Source: Bradyrhizobium sp. sBnM-33 (GTDB lineage: Bacteria > Pseudomonadota > Alphaproteobacteria > Rhizobiales > Xanthobacteraceae). Taken from it: 64,000 bases of DNA. The DNA is taken from assembly GCF_032917945.1 (NCBI RefSeq), contig NZ_CP136624.1, positions 1,054,001 to 1,118,000 of the forward strand, read 5' to 3'. Positions 1 through 9,800 of the stretch are shown here, piece after piece. Below the pieces are notes generated by a model that worked only from the letters and a program-made list of their open reading frames with translations, was not told where the DNA came from and did not search any database. Each line of letters opens with the position of its first letter. The stretch's first letter is position 1. The position numbers were made by a program, and so were the translations under genes.

Positions 1-1102
1 GGCGTGATTTGTCGGCGGTACCGGTCCATTTCCGCGCCGCCTCCTGCACCTTGGTGCGATCCTCGGGGCTGAGCTCCGCAAGCATTTCGTCCAGCTTAGG
101 GTCACCCTTGCCGGCGGTCTTGGCGATGAGATGCCACTTGAAGCCCTCGATTTTGTCCACGGGTGTGCCCGCACCGTAGATCAGCAGCCAGGCCAGCCGG
201 TTTTGCGCGACTGGGCTGTTTTGCCGGGCGGCCTTGCGCAAGAGCGCGACCGCGGCCGGCTGGTTCTTAGGCGTGCCTGTGCCGTTGAACAGCGCAATCG
301 CATATTCGACCTCGGCGTCGACATTGTCGGCCAGCGACGCCGCCTGCAACAGCCGCACCGCCTTGTCGATGTCCTTCGGTACGCCGGTGCCTTCCTTGTA
401 GAAGGTAGCCAACGCGTATTGCGCTTCGGGATTGCCTGCGTCGGCTGCGACGCGCAGCAGTTCGGCAGCGCGCCGGACATCCTGCGGCAGCGTGTTGCCG
501 TCGAGATAGAGCAGCGCCAGATTGTAAGCCGCCTTCGGGTTGCCGAGCTTGGCCGCGGAGGCCAGGAGCTTGACGGCCTGTTCCCGATTGGTCGGCCCGC
601 CGCGGCCGGACAGCCGCATCATGGCGAGTGCGAACATGCCCTCGCGGTCGCCGGCATCGGCTGCACGCTGGTACCAATCGGCGGCCTTGGCATAGTCGCG
701 CTTGATGCCGAGCCCGTTGGCGTAGAGCTCGCCCAGCATCGTCATCGCCTTGGGGTCGCCGTTATACTGCGCGCGCGTCGTCGCGAGATCGAACGCCGTC
801 TTGTACATGCCGCGCTGATAGGCGCCGTAGACGAGATCGACGTTGGGATCCTCGAAGGCGGCTGTCGGCGAGGGCGCGGGCGTGGGTGTCGCCGCCGGTT
901 TGGGCGCTGCCGCCGGCTTCGGCGGCGCGGCGGGCTGCTTCGCTGCGGGCGGAGCTTTTGGCTTGGGCGGCGCTTCCTTTTTCGCCGGCGGCGGGCTGGC
1001 GGGCGGTTGCGCGGCGGGCGGCGTCAGCGAGATCTGCGCGGAGGCGCCGGCCACCGTCATCAAGAGGCCCGCAAGCAGCGATATGGGACGCAGGAGTTTC
1101 AT
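1..1102 (-). CDS. Sel1/TPR-repeat protein, exported, truncated by window edge
   Basis: The reading frame starts at an ATG at 1102 and stays open to the window edge, so the C-terminus is missing. The start MKLLRPISLLAG followed by a hydrophobic stretch ending AGASAQ looks like a Sec signal peptide. A proline/alanine/lysine-rich linker (about residues 25-80) comes next, then at least five Sel1-type repeats of about 36 residues with patterns such as LGELYANG, YNLALLYLDG and EYAIALFNGTG. Sel1 repeats form helical solenoids that scaffold protein-protein contacts; the partner here is unknown. The gene starts only 9 bp after the thiE-like gene, so it is probably the last gene of the transketolase-aldolase operon. 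Domain call is firm, role is not. Confidence 0.8.
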   Translation of the reverse strand, partial: MKLLRPISLLAGLLMTVAGASAQISLTPPAAQPPASPPPAKKEAPPKPKAPPAAKQPAAPPKPAAAPKPAATPTPAPSPTAAFEDPNVDLVYGAYQRGMYKTAFDLATTRAQYNGDPKAMTMLGELYANGLGIKRDYAKAADWYQRAADAGDREGMFALAMMRLSGRGGPTNREQAVKLLASAAKLGNPKAAYNLALLYLDGNTLPQDVRRAAELLRVAADAGNPEAQYALATFYKEGTGVPKDIDKAVRLLQAASLADNVDAEVEYAIALFNGTGTPKNQPAAVALLRKAARQNSPVAQNRLAWLLIYGAGTPVDKIEGFKWHLIAKTAGKGDPKLDEMLAELSPEDRTKVQEAARKWTGTADKSR

Positions 1103-1111
1103 TGTCCGGCG

Positions 1112-1858
1112 TTATCCGTGCCCGGCCTTGTCCGTGCCAGACTTATCGATACCAGATTTTTCTTTTCCGAACGCTGCCTCGTACGCTTGTGCGATTGCCT
1201 GCGCGGCATCGATCAGCGCAGCCTTGGCGCCACGCGGATCAGCCCAGATGAAATCGCCGACCAGCACGAAATCGGCGCCGGCAGCCGCAAATTCGGAAGC
1301 CTCCGCGCGCGACGTAGCAAAGCCGATGCAGGGCGGCTCGAACAGTTCATCCCACCATTGCAGGCGTTCGGCGATCGCTTCAGTTGATGGCCGCTGGCCC
1401 TTGGCATCGGGTTCGCCAAACAGCACGTAGTCAGCACCCGCTTCGCCCGCCGCCATCGAATCGTGCCGCGTAGCAAGACCGCCGATGCCGGCGATGCGGT
1501 CAGGCTTCAGCGACGGCAAGGCGTCTTCCAGCGCGGCGAGGCCGGTCAGATGCGCGCCGTCGGCGCCGGCCCGCGCCACCAGTTCGACATGGCCGTCGAG
1601 CAACAGCGCCGCGCCGCCGTTCTGGATCGCGGGCGCAAGTGCTTTCACGCGTGCGATCATGGTGCGCTGGTCGGTCTGCTTCAACCGCAGCAGTACAGCC
1701 GCGACGTCGACCGCGGCCAACAGCTCCGGAAGCTGATTTGCGAACTGCGATGGATCGTCCACCTCCGGCGTCGCGAGATAGAGGCGCGGCGCCGGGCGCG
1801 GCGGAACGGGTTTGTTGGACAAGTCTAGGCGACCTTCTTTTCCAGGCCGGTTTCCCAC
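1112..1858 (-). CDS. thiamine-phosphate-synthase-like TIM-barrel protein
   Basis: The protein (248 aa from the GTG at 1858) has the order of a ThiE/TenI barrel: RLYLATP near the start, LLLDGH and GADGAHL around the phosphate-binding turn, then GADYVLFGEP and GADFVLVGDFIW towards the end. ThiE joins the pyrimidine and thiazole halves of thiamine. Here the gene sits in a sugar-phosphate operon whose transketolase uses thiamine diphosphate, with no other thi gene visible, and the usual ThiE signature residues are only partly kept, so a different function is possible. The start is uncertain: GTG 1858 overlaps the aldolase gene by 34 bp, whereas a TTG at 1822 begins just after the aldolase stop. 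The C-terminal tail (GKEKSGIDKSGTDK) is low-complexity. Confidence 0.75.
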   Translation of the reverse strand: MGNRPGKEGRLDLSNKPVPPRPAPRLYLATPEVDDPSQFANQLPELLAAVDVAAVLLRLKQTDQRTMIARVKALAPAIQNGGAALLLDGHVELVARAGADGAHLTGLAALEDALPSLKPDRIAGIGGLATRHDSMAAGEAGADYVLFGEPDAKGQRPSTEAIAERLQWWDELFEPPCIGFATSRAEASEFAAAGADFVLVGDFIWADPRGAKAALIDAAQAIAQAYEAAFGKEKSGIDKSGTDKAGHG

Positions 1859-2850
1859 TCGCCCTTGCTCGCCAGCGCGTTCATCCGCGCACGGTGTGTG
1901 AACGCGCGCTGGCCTGCGGCGATGTTCTCGGCCTTACCCGACCACGCCTTCTGCGGCGCCGCCTGCAGCGCCCGGCCATAGGAGAAGGTCAGCCGCCAAG
2001 GCAGGCCGCCGATCCGGTTCATGGCGTTCAGATGCGCGGTCGCTTCCTCATCGGACTGTCCGCCGGAGAGGAAGGCGATGCCCGGCACGGCCGCGGGAAC
2101 GCACGCCTTCAGGAGACGGACGGTTTTCTCCGCAACTTCCTCGACGGAAGCCTGCTTCGGGCACTTCTTGCCTGAAATGGCCATGTTGGGCTTCAGCACC
2201 ATGCCCTCAAGCTCGACGCGCTGGATCCGCAATTCCTGGAATGTCTTGTTCAGCACACGCTGAGTAACATCGTAGCAGCGGTCGATATCGTGATCGCCGT
2301 CCATCAGCACTTCCGGTTCGACGATCGGCACGATCTGCGCCGCCTGGCACAGCGCGGCGTAGCGCGCCAGCGCATGGGCATTGACGTTGATCGCGGTCAT
2401 CGTCGGAATGCCGCCGCCGATATCGATCACTGCACGCCACTTCGCGAAGCGCGCGCCGCGCTCGTAGTATTTTTTCAGCCGCTCGGCGAGCTTGTCGAGG
2501 CCGACGGTGACCAGTTCGCCCGGACACTGCGGCAGCGCTTGCGTTCCTTCATCGACCTTGATGCCGGGGATGGCCCCGGACTGCTCGATCAGCTTGACCA
2601 GCGGCGTGCCGTCCTTGGCGTTCTGCCAGATGGTTTCGTCGTAGAGGATGACGCCCGAGACGTACTTGCTCATCGCCTCGGTGGAGCGGAACAGCATTTC
2701 ACGGTAGTCGCGGCGATTCTCCTCCGTGGATTCGACCTTGATGGCGTCAAAACGCTTCTTGATCGTGCCCGAGGATTCGTCGGCGGCGAGAATGCCCTTG
2801 CCTGGGGTGACCATGGCGAGGGCAACCTTGTTGAGGTCAGCAAGATTCAT
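1825..2850 (-). CDS. class I fructose-bisphosphate aldolase
   Basis: Cleaves fructose 1,6-bisphosphate to dihydroxyacetone phosphate and glyceraldehyde 3-phosphate through a Schiff base, without metal. The protein (341 aa) shows the class I hallmarks LAADESSGT near residue 25 and GMVLKPNM, which carries the Schiff-base lysine, plus FLSGGQSDEEAT. I chose ATG 2850 because GGAG lies 9 nt upstream; a longer form from 2889 lacks such a site. It lies directly after a class II aldolase, so the organism has both unrelated aldolase types in one operon. The usual length of the family is about 340 aa, as here. Confidence 0.93.
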   Translation of the reverse strand: MNLADLNKVALAMVTPGKGILAADESSGTIKKRFDAIKVESTEENRRDYREMLFRSTEAMSKYVSGVILYDETIWQNAKDGTPLVKLIEQSGAIPGIKVDEGTQALPQCPGELVTVGLDKLAERLKKYYERGARFAKWRAVIDIGGGIPTMTAINVNAHALARYAALCQAAQIVPIVEPEVLMDGDHDIDRCYDVTQRVLNKTFQELRIQRVELEGMVLKPNMAISGKKCPKQASVEEVAEKTVRLLKACVPAAVPGIAFLSGGQSDEEATAHLNAMNRIGGLPWRLTFSYGRALQAAPQKAWSGKAENIAAGQRAFTHRARMNALASKGEWETGLEKKVA

Positions 2851-2961
2851 GGGAACGTTCTCCGAAAACATCATGCCCTTGCGCACCAAAATAGGCGGTT
2901 CTCGGGCAATTGCCTAGAAAACGTTCGTCGCACCGGGGGTGTTTGCGAGGCGGGCGCCGGC

Positions 2962-4029
2962 TCAGGCAACCCGCGGGTCCAGCTCACCCTTGCCGTACCG
3001 CTTGGCCATTTCGGCCGTCGTCAGCACCTTCTTGATCTTGCTGGCCTGCCCTGCGGTATTGAATTCCTGCAGCCGCTGCTTGCACAGCTTGGCCATGGCT
3101 TCCATCGCGGGCTTGAGGTATTTGCGCGGGTCGAACTCTTCCGGATTGTCCTTCAGCACTTTACGGATCTGCCCGGTCATCGCCATGCGGTTGTCGGTAT
3201 CGATGTTGATCTTGCGCACGCCGTTCTTGATGCCGCGCTGAATCTCCGAAACCGGCACGCCCCAGGTCGGCTTCATTTTGCCGCCATTGGCATTGATGAT
3301 TTCCTGCAGGTCCTGCGGCACCGAGGACGAACCGTGCATCACGAGATGCGTGTTCGGCAGCTTGCGATGGATTTCCTCGATCACGTTCATGGCGAGGATG
3401 TCGCCGTCCGGCTTCCGGGTGAACTTGTAGGCTCCGTGCGAGGTGCCCATCGCGATCGCCAGCGCGTCGACCTTGGTCTCCTTGACGAACTTCACGGCCT
3501 CATCCGGGTTGGTGAGCAACTGGTCGTGCGAGAGCTTGCCTTCGGCGCCGTGACCGTCTTCCTTGTCGCCCATGCCGGTCTCCAGCGAGCCGAGCACGCC
3601 GAGCTCGCCTTCCACCGAGATGCCGCCGAGATGGGCCATGTCGGTGACCGTCTTGGTCACGCCGACATTGTAGTCCCAGTCGCCGGGGGTCTTGCCGTCG
3701 GCTTTCAGCGATCCGTCCATCATGACGGAGGTGAAGCCGGCCTGGATCGCGGTCATGCAGGTCGCGGGCTCGTTACCGTGATCGAGATGCACGCAGACCG
3801 GGATCTGCGGATAGATTTCAGTGACGGCGTCCATCATGTGCTTGAGCATCACGTCGTTGGCATAGGAGCGCGCGCCGCGCGAGGCTTGGATGATGACGGG
3901 CGCGTCGACCGCGGAGGCGGCCTCCATGATGGCGAGCGCCTGCTCCATGTTGTTGATGTTGAACGCCGGCACCCCGTAATCGTGCTCTGCCGCATGATCG
4001 AGCAGTTGACGCAAGGTAATGCGAGCCAT
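2962..4029 (-). CDS. fba: class II fructose-bisphosphate aldolase
   Basis: Metal-dependent aldolase (355 aa) working in glycolysis, gluconeogenesis and the Calvin cycle. Visible motifs are [10 protein letters not shown] near the N-terminus, the metal-binding region VCVHLDHG at about residue 80, SVEGELG in mid-protein, and MHGSSSVP and INIDTDNR near the end. This matches the long CbbA/FbaA-type class IIA proteins of autotrophic and rhizobial bacteria. It is 50 bp downstream of pgk and about 110 bp upstream of the class I aldolase start, all on the minus strand, so it is probably cotranscribed. Also called cbbA where it sits in a Calvin-cycle operon; there is no Rubisco gene in this window. Confidence 0.95.
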   Translation of the reverse strand: MARITLRQLLDHAAEHDYGVPAFNINNMEQALAIMEAASAVDAPVIIQASRGARSYANDVMLKHMMDAVTEIYPQIPVCVHLDHGNEPATCMTAIQAGFTSVMMDGSLKADGKTPGDWDYNVGVTKTVTDMAHLGGISVEGELGVLGSLETGMGDKEDGHGAEGKLSHDQLLTNPDEAVKFVKETKVDALAIAMGTSHGAYKFTRKPDGDILAMNVIEEIHRKLPNTHLVMHGSSSVPQDLQEIINANGGKMKPTWGVPVSEIQRGIKNGVRKINIDTDNRMAMTGQIRKVLKDNPEEFDPRKYLKPAMEAMAKLCKQRLQEFNTAGQASKIKKVLTTAEMAKRYGKGELDPRVA

Positions 4030-4079
4030 TCAAATTCTCCTGTATTTGCCGCGCCTTTGGCGCTCCTTCAAGTCCTGGT

Positions 4080-5276
4080 CTAACGCAGTTTGAGAACTTC
4101 GACACCGGGCAGCGGTTTGCCTTCCATCCATTCGAGAAACGCGCCGCCGGCCGTCGAAACATAGGTAAAATCGTCGGCCACCCCGGCCTGGTTCAGCGCC
4201 GCGACCGTGTCGCCGCCGCCGGCAACCGAGATCAGCTTCTTCGCCTTGGTGCGCGCCGCTGCGTGCTTGGCCGCAACGACGGTGCCGCGGTCGAACGGCG
4301 TCATTTCGAACGCGCCGAGCGGGCCGTTCCAGACCAGCGTCGCGGCGTCGTCGATCGCGGCGTGAATCCGCACGATCGATTGCGGGCCGACGTCGAGGAT
4401 CATGCCGTCGGCCGGGATCGCATCGAGCCCATAAGCGTGCGAGGGCGAGTTGGCCGCGAAATGATAGGCGACCACGGCATCGACCGGGAGAATGATGGCG
4501 CAGTTCGCGGCGCTGGCCTTTTCCAGGATGCGCAGCGCGGTCGCGGCGAGGTCTTTTTCCGCCAGCGACTTGCCGACGCCGACGCCCTGCGCGTGCAGGA
4601 AGGTGTTGGCCATGCCGCCGCCGATCACCAGCGCATCGACTTTCGTCACCAGGTTTTGGAGCAGATTGATCTTGGTGGAGACTTTTGCGCCGCCAATGAT
4701 CGCGATAACCGGCTTTGTCGGCGCTTCCAGCGCCTTGCCAAGCGCGTCGAGTTCGGCCTGCATGGTGCGGCCGGCATAGGCGGGCAGCTTGTGGCCAAGA
4801 CCTTCGGTCGTAGCGTGTGCACGGTGCGCAGCCGAAAAGGCGTCGTTGACCCAGATGTCGCCGAGCTTTGCCAGTTCGGCTACGAAGGCAGGATCGTTTT
4901 TCTCTTCCTCTTTGTGGAAACGGGTGTTTTCGAGGCAGAGGATACCGCCGTCCTTCATCGCAGCGACGGCCTTGGCGGCAGCCTCGCCGATGCAGTCGTC
5001 GGCAAATGCAACCGGCTTCTTGATGACGTGGCCGAGCGCCGCCGCGACGGGCTTCAGCGAATCCTTGGCATCGCGCCCCTTCGGGCGGCCGAAATGGGCA
5101 AGCAGGATGACCTTGCCGCCCTTGTCCGCGATCTCGGTAATGGTCGGTGCGACACGCTCGAGCCTTGTCGCGTCGGTGACGCGGCCGTTCTCCATGGGCA
5201 CGTTAAGGTCGACGCGCAGCAGCACGCGCTTGCCCTTCACATCGACGTCATCGAGGGTTCGGAATGTCTTTGGCAT
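4080..5276 (-). CDS. pgk: phosphoglycerate kinase
   Basis: Catalyses ATP + 3-phosphoglycerate to ADP + 1,3-bisphosphoglycerate in the cytoplasm. The 398-aa protein has the family pattern RVDLNVP near the N-terminus, [24 protein letters not shown], the GGAKVSTK nucleotide region and the C-terminal [12 protein letters not shown]. Length and motif order are those of a complete bacterial Pgk. It is separated from gap by 154 bp containing a long inverted repeat and from fba by 50 bp. Confidence 0.97.
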   Translation of the reverse strand: MPKTFRTLDDVDVKGKRVLLRVDLNVPMENGRVTDATRLERVAPTITEIADKGGKVILLAHFGRPKGRDAKDSLKPVAAALGHVIKKPVAFADDCIGEAAAKAVAAMKDGGILCLENTRFHKEEEKNDPAFVAELAKLGDIWVNDAFSAAHRAHATTEGLGHKLPAYAGRTMQAELDALGKALEAPTKPVIAIIGGAKVSTKINLLQNLVTKVDALVIGGGMANTFLHAQGVGVGKSLAEKDLAATALRILEKASAANCAIILPVDAVVAYHFAANSPSHAYGLDAIPADGMILDVGPQSIVRIHAAIDDAATLVWNGPLGAFEMTPFDRGTVVAAKHAAARTKAKKLISVAGGGDTVAALNQAGVADDFTYVSTAGGAFLEWMEGKPLPGVEVLKLR

Positions 5277-5290
5277 GGGCGCTTCTCTTG

Positions 5291-5422
5291 TCCCGGACGC
5301 ACTGCGGCGCGAAGTGCCGCTGTGCAGAACCGGGACCTACGCTGGAATGATCCCGAAGGGACCTACGCTGGAATGGGTCCCGGCTCTGCGTCGCGTCACT
5401 TCGTGCCGCGTCGCGTCCGGGA
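5291..5422. repeat. long imperfect inverted repeat with tandem duplication in its loop
   Basis: Between gap and pgk, about 47 nt (5291-5337) reappear as reverse complement at about 5376-5422, with roughly four-fifths identity by eye. Each arm begins TCCCGGACGC and ends CCGGGACC. The loop carries two copies of CCTACGCTGGAATG. Related arms occur at 24995-25045, 31390-31492 and 38156-38268. Transcribed RNA would fold into a long hairpin between the gap and pgk messages, which could affect message stability; that is inference. Confidence 0.85.
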
Positions 5423-5430
5423 CACGAGAC

Positions 5431-6444
5431 TCAAACTTGCAGCAACTTCCCCATCGCCACGGCGGTGTCCGCCATGCGGTTGGAGAAACCCCATTCATTG
5501 TCGTACCAGGACATCACCCGCACCAGCGTGCCGTTTTGCACCTTGGTCTGGTCCTCGTGGAACGTCGACGAGTGGGGATCGTGGTTGAAGTCGATCGAGA
5601 CATTCGGCGCGGTGGTGTAGCCGAGGATGCCCTTGAGCTGCTGCTCGGAGGCACGCTTCATCGCCGCGTTGATTTCCTTGACGTCGGTGGCGCGCTTGGC
5701 AACGATCTTGAGGTCGACCACCGAAACGTTCGGCGTCGGCACGCGGATCGCGACGCCGTCAAGCTTGCCCTTCAGCTCCGGCAGCACCAGGCCGATTGCC
5801 TTCGCCGCACCGGTCGAGGTCGGAATCATCGACATCGCCGCCGCACGGCCGCGATAGAGATCCTTGTGTAGCGTGTCGAGCGTTGGCTGGTCGCCGGTGT
5901 AAGCGTGGATCGTGGTCATGAAGCCGGTCTCGATGCCGACGGTGTCGTTCAAGACCTTGGCGAGCGGCGCCAGGCAGTTCGTGGTGCAGGAGCCGTTGGA
6001 GACGACCAGATGATCCTTGGTCAGGGTGTCATGGTTCACGCCGTAGACGATGGTGGCGTCAGCATTGTCGGCGGGCGCCGAGACCAGCACGCGCTTGGCG
6101 CCGGCGGTCAGGTGCGCGGAGGCCTTGTCCTTGGCCGTGAAGATGCCGGTGCATTCCAGCGCAATGTCGACGCCGAGCGCCTTCCACGGCAGCTTCGAGG
6201 GGTCGCGCTCGGCGGAAACCTTGATCTTACCATTGCCGAGGCTGATCGAGTCGCCGTCGATAGTCACGGTGCCGGGGAAACGGCCATGCACGGAATCGAA
6301 GCGCAGCAGGTGGGCGTTGGTCTCGACCGGGCCGAGATCGTTGATGCCGACCACTTCGATATCCTTGCGGCCGGATTCCGCAATCGCCCGCAACACGTTG
6401 CGGCCAATGCGGCCAAATCCGTTGATCGCGACGCGGACTGCCAT
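5431..6444 (-). CDS. gap: type I glyceraldehyde-3-phosphate dehydrogenase
   Basis: Oxidises glyceraldehyde 3-phosphate to 1,3-bisphosphoglycerate with NAD(P). The 337-aa protein begins with the Rossmann motif [12 protein letters not shown], has the catalytic cysteine in [11 protein letters not shown] at about residue 154, and later [18 protein letters not shown] and the C-terminal [13 protein letters not shown]. It starts 139 bp downstream of tkt, in the same direction. A Shine-Dalgarno-like GGAG lies just upstream of the ATG. The order tkt-gap-pgk-fba fits a combined glycolytic and Calvin-cycle operon. Confidence 0.97.
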   Translation of the reverse strand: MAVRVAINGFGRIGRNVLRAIAESGRKDIEVVGINDLGPVETNAHLLRFDSVHGRFPGTVTIDGDSISLGNGKIKVSAERDPSKLPWKALGVDIALECTGIFTAKDKASAHLTAGAKRVLVSAPADNADATIVYGVNHDTLTKDHLVVSNGSCTTNCLAPLAKVLNDTVGIETGFMTTIHAYTGDQPTLDTLHKDLYRGRAAAMSMIPTSTGAAKAIGLVLPELKGKLDGVAIRVPTPNVSVVDLKIVAKRATDVKEINAAMKRASEQQLKGILGYTTAPNVSIDFNHDPHSSTFHEDQTKVQNGTLVRVMSWYDNEWGFSNRMADTAVAMGKLLQV

Positions 6445-6583
6445 GCTGGTTTCTCCTCTGATAGCCGCTGCCAGCCCCGCGGAGACGTTCCACGGAGGTG
6501 CTTACGGCGGAACGCCCGGTTCGGCCGGGCGGGAACGGTCAAGATGGGGTCTAGGTAGTCCTTTTTCCCCGAGAGCTCAACCG

Positions 6584-8569
6584 TCAGCCCAAGCGCTTCA
6601 CGGCAGCGTTAACGACGGCCTCGGCGGTAATTCCGAAGTGCTTGAAAAGGTCCTTGGCGGGGGCGCTTGCACCGAAACCGTGCATGCCGATGAATTCACC
6701 ATCCTGTCCGATCACGGCGTCCCAACCCCAGCGTACCGCCGCTTCAACGGCGATCTTGACCGGCGCATTGCCAATAATGGCTGCCTTTCGGTCCGCCGGT
6801 TGTGCCAGCAGGAGCTCGAGCGAGGGCACCGAGACCACCCGCGACCGGATGCCACGCTCCGTCAGTTGCTTTTGGGCAGCCACCGCGATCTCGACCTCAG
6901 AGCCCGAGGCGAACAGCGACACTTTTGCATCGCCCTGCGCCGCGACCAGCTCATAGGCGCCATGCGCGCACGGATTATCGTTCGGCGCATTGGTGCGAAG
7001 CTGCGGCAGGTTCTGGCGGGTCAGCGCCAGCACCGTCGGGCCGTCGACCCGGTTGAGCGCCAGTTCCCAGCACTCCGCGACCTCGACGGCATCGCAGGGC
7101 CGGAACACGCGCATGTTGGGAATCGCGCGAAGCGCCGCGAGATGCTCGACCGGCTGATGCGTCGGGCCGTCCTCGCCAAGCCCGATCGAATCATGGGTCA
7201 TCACGTAGACGACGCCTGCGCCCATCAGCGCGGCGAGCCGCATCGCGGGTCGGGCGTAGTCCGTGAACACCAGGAAGGTCGCGCCGTTCGGCGCGAAGCC
7301 GCCATGCAGGAAGATGCCGTTCATCGCCGCGGCCATGCCGTGCTCGCGGATGCCGTAATGGATGAAGCGGCCCTTCGGCGTCTTGGCCGAAAACGCCACT
7401 GCCGACTTCGCCTTGTTGTTGTTGGAGCCGGTGAGGTCGGCGGAGCCCGCCAAAAATTCCATCGGCATCGCAGCCGCAATCGCCTCGATCGCTGCTTCGG
7501 AAGATTTCCGCGTGGCGACATTCAGCGGCGATTCGAGCAGCGCCTTCTTGTGTGCGCGCAGCGCCTTCGACAGCGTGGCTGGCCGCTCGTGCCGCATCCG
7601 CCGCTCGAACTCGGCGCGCTTGCGGGGGCCGAGCTCGGCGAAAACGCTTTCCCATTCCTCGCGCGCGGCAGCGCCGCGGCTGCCGGCGGCACGCCATGCC
7701 TTCAGCACATCGTCAGGCACCGAGAAGGCATCGAGCGAAATGCCGAGCTTTTCCTTGGCGCCCTTCAGCTCGTCGGCGCCGAGCGCCTCACCATGGACCT
7801 TCGCCGTGCCGGCCCGCGTCGGCGCGCCGTAACCGATCGTGGTCTTGCAGGCGATCAGCGACGGCTTGTTGGATTTTTGCGCGCGGGTGATCGCGGCGGC
7901 AATCGCTTTCGGGTCATGACCGTCGATCAATTCCGCCGCCCAGCCCGCGGACTTGAAGCGCTTCACCTGGTCGACCGAATCGGCGAGTGAGGTCGGGCCG
8001 TCGATCGAGATGCCGTTGCTGTCATACAGCACGATCAGCTTGTTCAGCTTCCAGTGCCCGGCCATCGCGATCGCTTCCTGCGACACGCCTTCCATCAGAT
8101 CGCCGTCGGAAGCGAGCACGTAGGTATGGTGGCTGACGACCTTTTTGCCGAACTCTGCAGCCAGCATCTTTTCCGCCAACGCCATGCCGACCGAGGTGGC
8201 GATGCCCTGGCCGAGCGGGCCGGTCGTGGTCTCGACGCCGCTGGTCTCGAAGTTCTCCGGGTGTCCCGGCGTCTTGGAGCCGAGCTGACGGAAATTCCGG
8301 ATCTGATCGAGCGTCATGTCCTTGTTGCCGGTGAGGTACAGCAGTGCATAGAGCAGCATCGAGCCGTGTCCGGCCGAGAGCACAAAGCGGTCGCGGTCCG
8401 GCCAGGTCGGAGCCGCCGCATCGAATTTGAGGAACTGCGTGAACAGCACGGTCGCGATGTCGGCGGTGCCCATCGGCAAGCCGGGATGGCCGGATTTCGC
8501 CTTTTCGACGGCATCCATGGCAAGCCCGCGAATCGCATTGGCCATACGGGTATGTTCGACCTGCGTCAT
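6584..8569 (-). CDS. tkt: transketolase
   Basis: Thiamine-diphosphate enzyme (661 aa) moving two-carbon ketol units between sugar phosphates in the pentose phosphate pathway and Calvin cycle. Visible are the N-terminal [10 protein letters not shown], the cofactor region [13 protein letters not shown] at about residue 155, the catalytic-domain YGIREHGM at about 405 and the C-terminal domain ending in FKHFGIT. Length and domain order match a complete bacterial transketolase. It is the first gene of the minus-strand operon and is divergent from the DUF4164-zapA genes, with a 285-bp spacer that should hold both promoters; no clear promoter consensus was identified there. Confidence 0.97.
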   Translation of the reverse strand: MTQVEHTRMANAIRGLAMDAVEKAKSGHPGLPMGTADIATVLFTQFLKFDAAAPTWPDRDRFVLSAGHGSMLLYALLYLTGNKDMTLDQIRNFRQLGSKTPGHPENFETSGVETTTGPLGQGIATSVGMALAEKMLAAEFGKKVVSHHTYVLASDGDLMEGVSQEAIAMAGHWKLNKLIVLYDSNGISIDGPTSLADSVDQVKRFKSAGWAAELIDGHDPKAIAAAITRAQKSNKPSLIACKTTIGYGAPTRAGTAKVHGEALGADELKGAKEKLGISLDAFSVPDDVLKAWRAAGSRGAAAREEWESVFAELGPRKRAEFERRMRHERPATLSKALRAHKKALLESPLNVATRKSSEAAIEAIAAAMPMEFLAGSADLTGSNNNKAKSAVAFSAKTPKGRFIHYGIREHGMAAAMNGIFLHGGFAPNGATFLVFTDYARPAMRLAALMGAGVVYVMTHDSIGLGEDGPTHQPVEHLAALRAIPNMRVFRPCDAVEVAECWELALNRVDGPTVLALTRQNLPQLRTNAPNDNPCAHGAYELVAAQGDAKVSLFASGSEVEIAVAAQKQLTERGIRSRVVSVPSLELLLAQPADRKAAIIGNAPVKIAVEAAVRWGWDAVIGQDGEFIGMHGFGASAPAKDLFKHFGITAEAVVNAAVKRLG

Positions 8570-8854
8570 GTGAAATCCGCCTGAAATGAGGTGCTTGGTT
8601 AGGGGTATGTACCGGGCAAAGGCCGCAATACGGGCGTGTTTGAGGGAAAGTGCGGGCTGGATAGCACCTCAATCCCCGGGAGTCCAAGGCGTGGAAACGC
8701 GCTTGCCATGCGAAAAGTTGCTTAGCAGTGCATAGCTTCGCGCGGGCGTTGCGCTTGGCTCGCTTGCCACGTAAATTTCGGGCTCTAACCGCTTGCCGAA
8801 CCGCGGATTTTGCTGCCGTGCGGCGGGCCTACGCGAGGGTGCGCGCTGTCTCTC

Positions 8855-9181
8855 ATGAGCGATCGTCACACCAACGGGACCGGCAATGCCGAGCCGGTCT
8901 ATGCCGATATCGACGCCGCCACACGGCGCTTGATGATGGCGCTCGATGCGCTCGAAGCTGCGGCCGAGCGGCGGCGCGACGCCGACCGCGACGAGAACGA
9001 GTTGGCGAGCCGGATCCAGGCGCTCGGCGCCGATCGCTCGCGCCTTGCCGACGAACTCGACGGCTCGCTGGTGAAGACGCGGCGGCTGGAGCGCACCAAC
9101 CGCGAGGTATCAGAAAAGCTGGATGCCGCAATCGGCACCATCCGTGCGGTGCTCGATGCCGACGCCGGGGAGAGTGAATGA
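8855..9181 (+). CDS. DUF4164-type small coiled-coil protein
   Basis: Encodes 108 aa, strongly charged and helical, with heptad-like runs rich in Glu, Arg, Ala and Leu (ALDALEAAAERRRDAD, SRLADELDGSLVKT). It resembles the DUF4164 proteins that precede zapA in Rhizobiales; no enzymatic motif is present. The start at ATG 8855 was preferred over an upstream in-frame ATG because the first 15 residues of the longer form do not fit the family. Its TGA overlaps the zapA start (ATGA), so translation is probably coupled. A role with ZapA in cell division is suggested only by position. Confidence 0.75.
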   Translation: MSDRHTNGTGNAEPVYADIDAATRRLMMALDALEAAAERRRDADRDENELASRIQALGADRSRLADELDGSLVKTRRLERTNREVSEKLDAAIGTIRAVLDADAGESE

Positions 9182-9561
9182 GTCACATCAACGTCACCAT
9201 CAATGGCCGGCAGTACCGCATGGCCTGCGAGGAAGGGCAGGAGGTGCGGCTGCTCAAGCTCGCCGAGAGCCTGGAATCGCGCGTCGGAGAGTTGCGCGGC
9301 AAGTTCGGCGAGATCGGCGACGCGCGCCTCACCGTAATGGCCGCGCTCACCGTGTGCGACGAACTGCTGGACGCCAACGCGCGCATCCGCGCGCTGGAGG
9401 GCGAACTCGAAACCCTGCGCAATGTCCGCACCGCCGCCGCCGACCGCGCCAAGGCTACCCAGGTCGCCGTGGCCAACGCGCTCAACGCCGCCGCCGACCG
9501 CATCGAAAAAACCACGCAGGTCATCAACCGCACCATCGGCAGCGGCGTCGCGATCGGGTGA
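9178..9561 (+). CDS. zapA: cell division protein ZapA
   Basis: Small FtsZ-ring-associated protein (127 aa). The N-terminal globular part has the family pattern VTINGRQYRMACEEGQE followed by LLKLAESLESRVGEL, and the rest is a long coiled coil ending in a low-complexity helix. ZapA crosslinks FtsZ protofilaments at the division site. Its ATG overlaps the stop codon of the DUF4164 gene by 4 nt. Downstream come the 6S RNA gene and 5-formyltetrahydrofolate cyclo-ligase, the arrangement well known in many proteobacteria, which supports all three calls. Confidence 0.92.
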   Translation: MSHINVTINGRQYRMACEEGQEVRLLKLAESLESRVGELRGKFGEIGDARLTVMAALTVCDELLDANARIRALEGELETLRNVRTAAADRAKATQVAVANALNAAADRIEKTTQVINRTIGSGVAIG

Positions 9562-9611
9562 TTGGTAGCGTTAGCGCTGGCGGATTCGGTCGGTAACGCT
9601 TACATTGCATC

Positions 9612-9778
9612 CTGCGAGGCTGCGTCGTGCGTCAGGAGCCATATATCCCCGGGGCCTTATCGATCCTTTAGGGAACTGTCCCTGGCCGGGTCCGTGGATC
9701 CGGACATATGGTGCCCACCTACTTTCGTAGGGAACTCCGGGATCGAGTGCTTCAACGGCGTTCGCGGCCTCGCACTTT
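9612..9778 (+). ncRNA. ssrS: 6S RNA
   Basis: The spacer between zapA and the 5-formyl-THF cyclo-ligase gene is the usual site of 6S RNA. The sequence can form the expected rod: TGCGAGGC at 9613-9620 pairs with GCCTCGCA at 9767-9774, and GGAACTGTCC and GGAACTCCGG occur on opposite sides of the molecule. A T-rich run (CTTTTGTTTTTT) follows the closing stem and would serve as terminator. 6S RNA imitates an open promoter and sequesters housekeeping RNA polymerase in stationary phase. Ends are approximate, within about 10 nt; the call rests on position and pairing, not on a covariance search. Confidence 0.85.
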
Positions 9779-9800
9779 TGTTTTTTCGTTGCGTGCATGT

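Noticed and set aside
1112..1858. Thiamine riboswitch near the ThiE-like gene
   Set aside because: The gene start overlaps or abuts the aldolase stop, leaving no leader, and no THI-box motif was seen.
2290..4083. 597-codon plus-strand open frame opposite the two aldolase genes
   Set aside because: It is the antisense shadow of class I and class II aldolase; the composition is Arg/His/Asp-rich with no domain, and the sense genes are certain.
5337..5376. Tandem CCTACGCTGGAATG units as a CRISPR-like array
   Set aside because: Only two copies, no regular spacers and no cas genes; they are the loop of an inverted repeat.
6050..7990. 646-codon plus-strand frame opposite gap and transketolase
   Set aside because: Antisense shadow crossing the gap-tkt boundary; no family features, arginine-rich.
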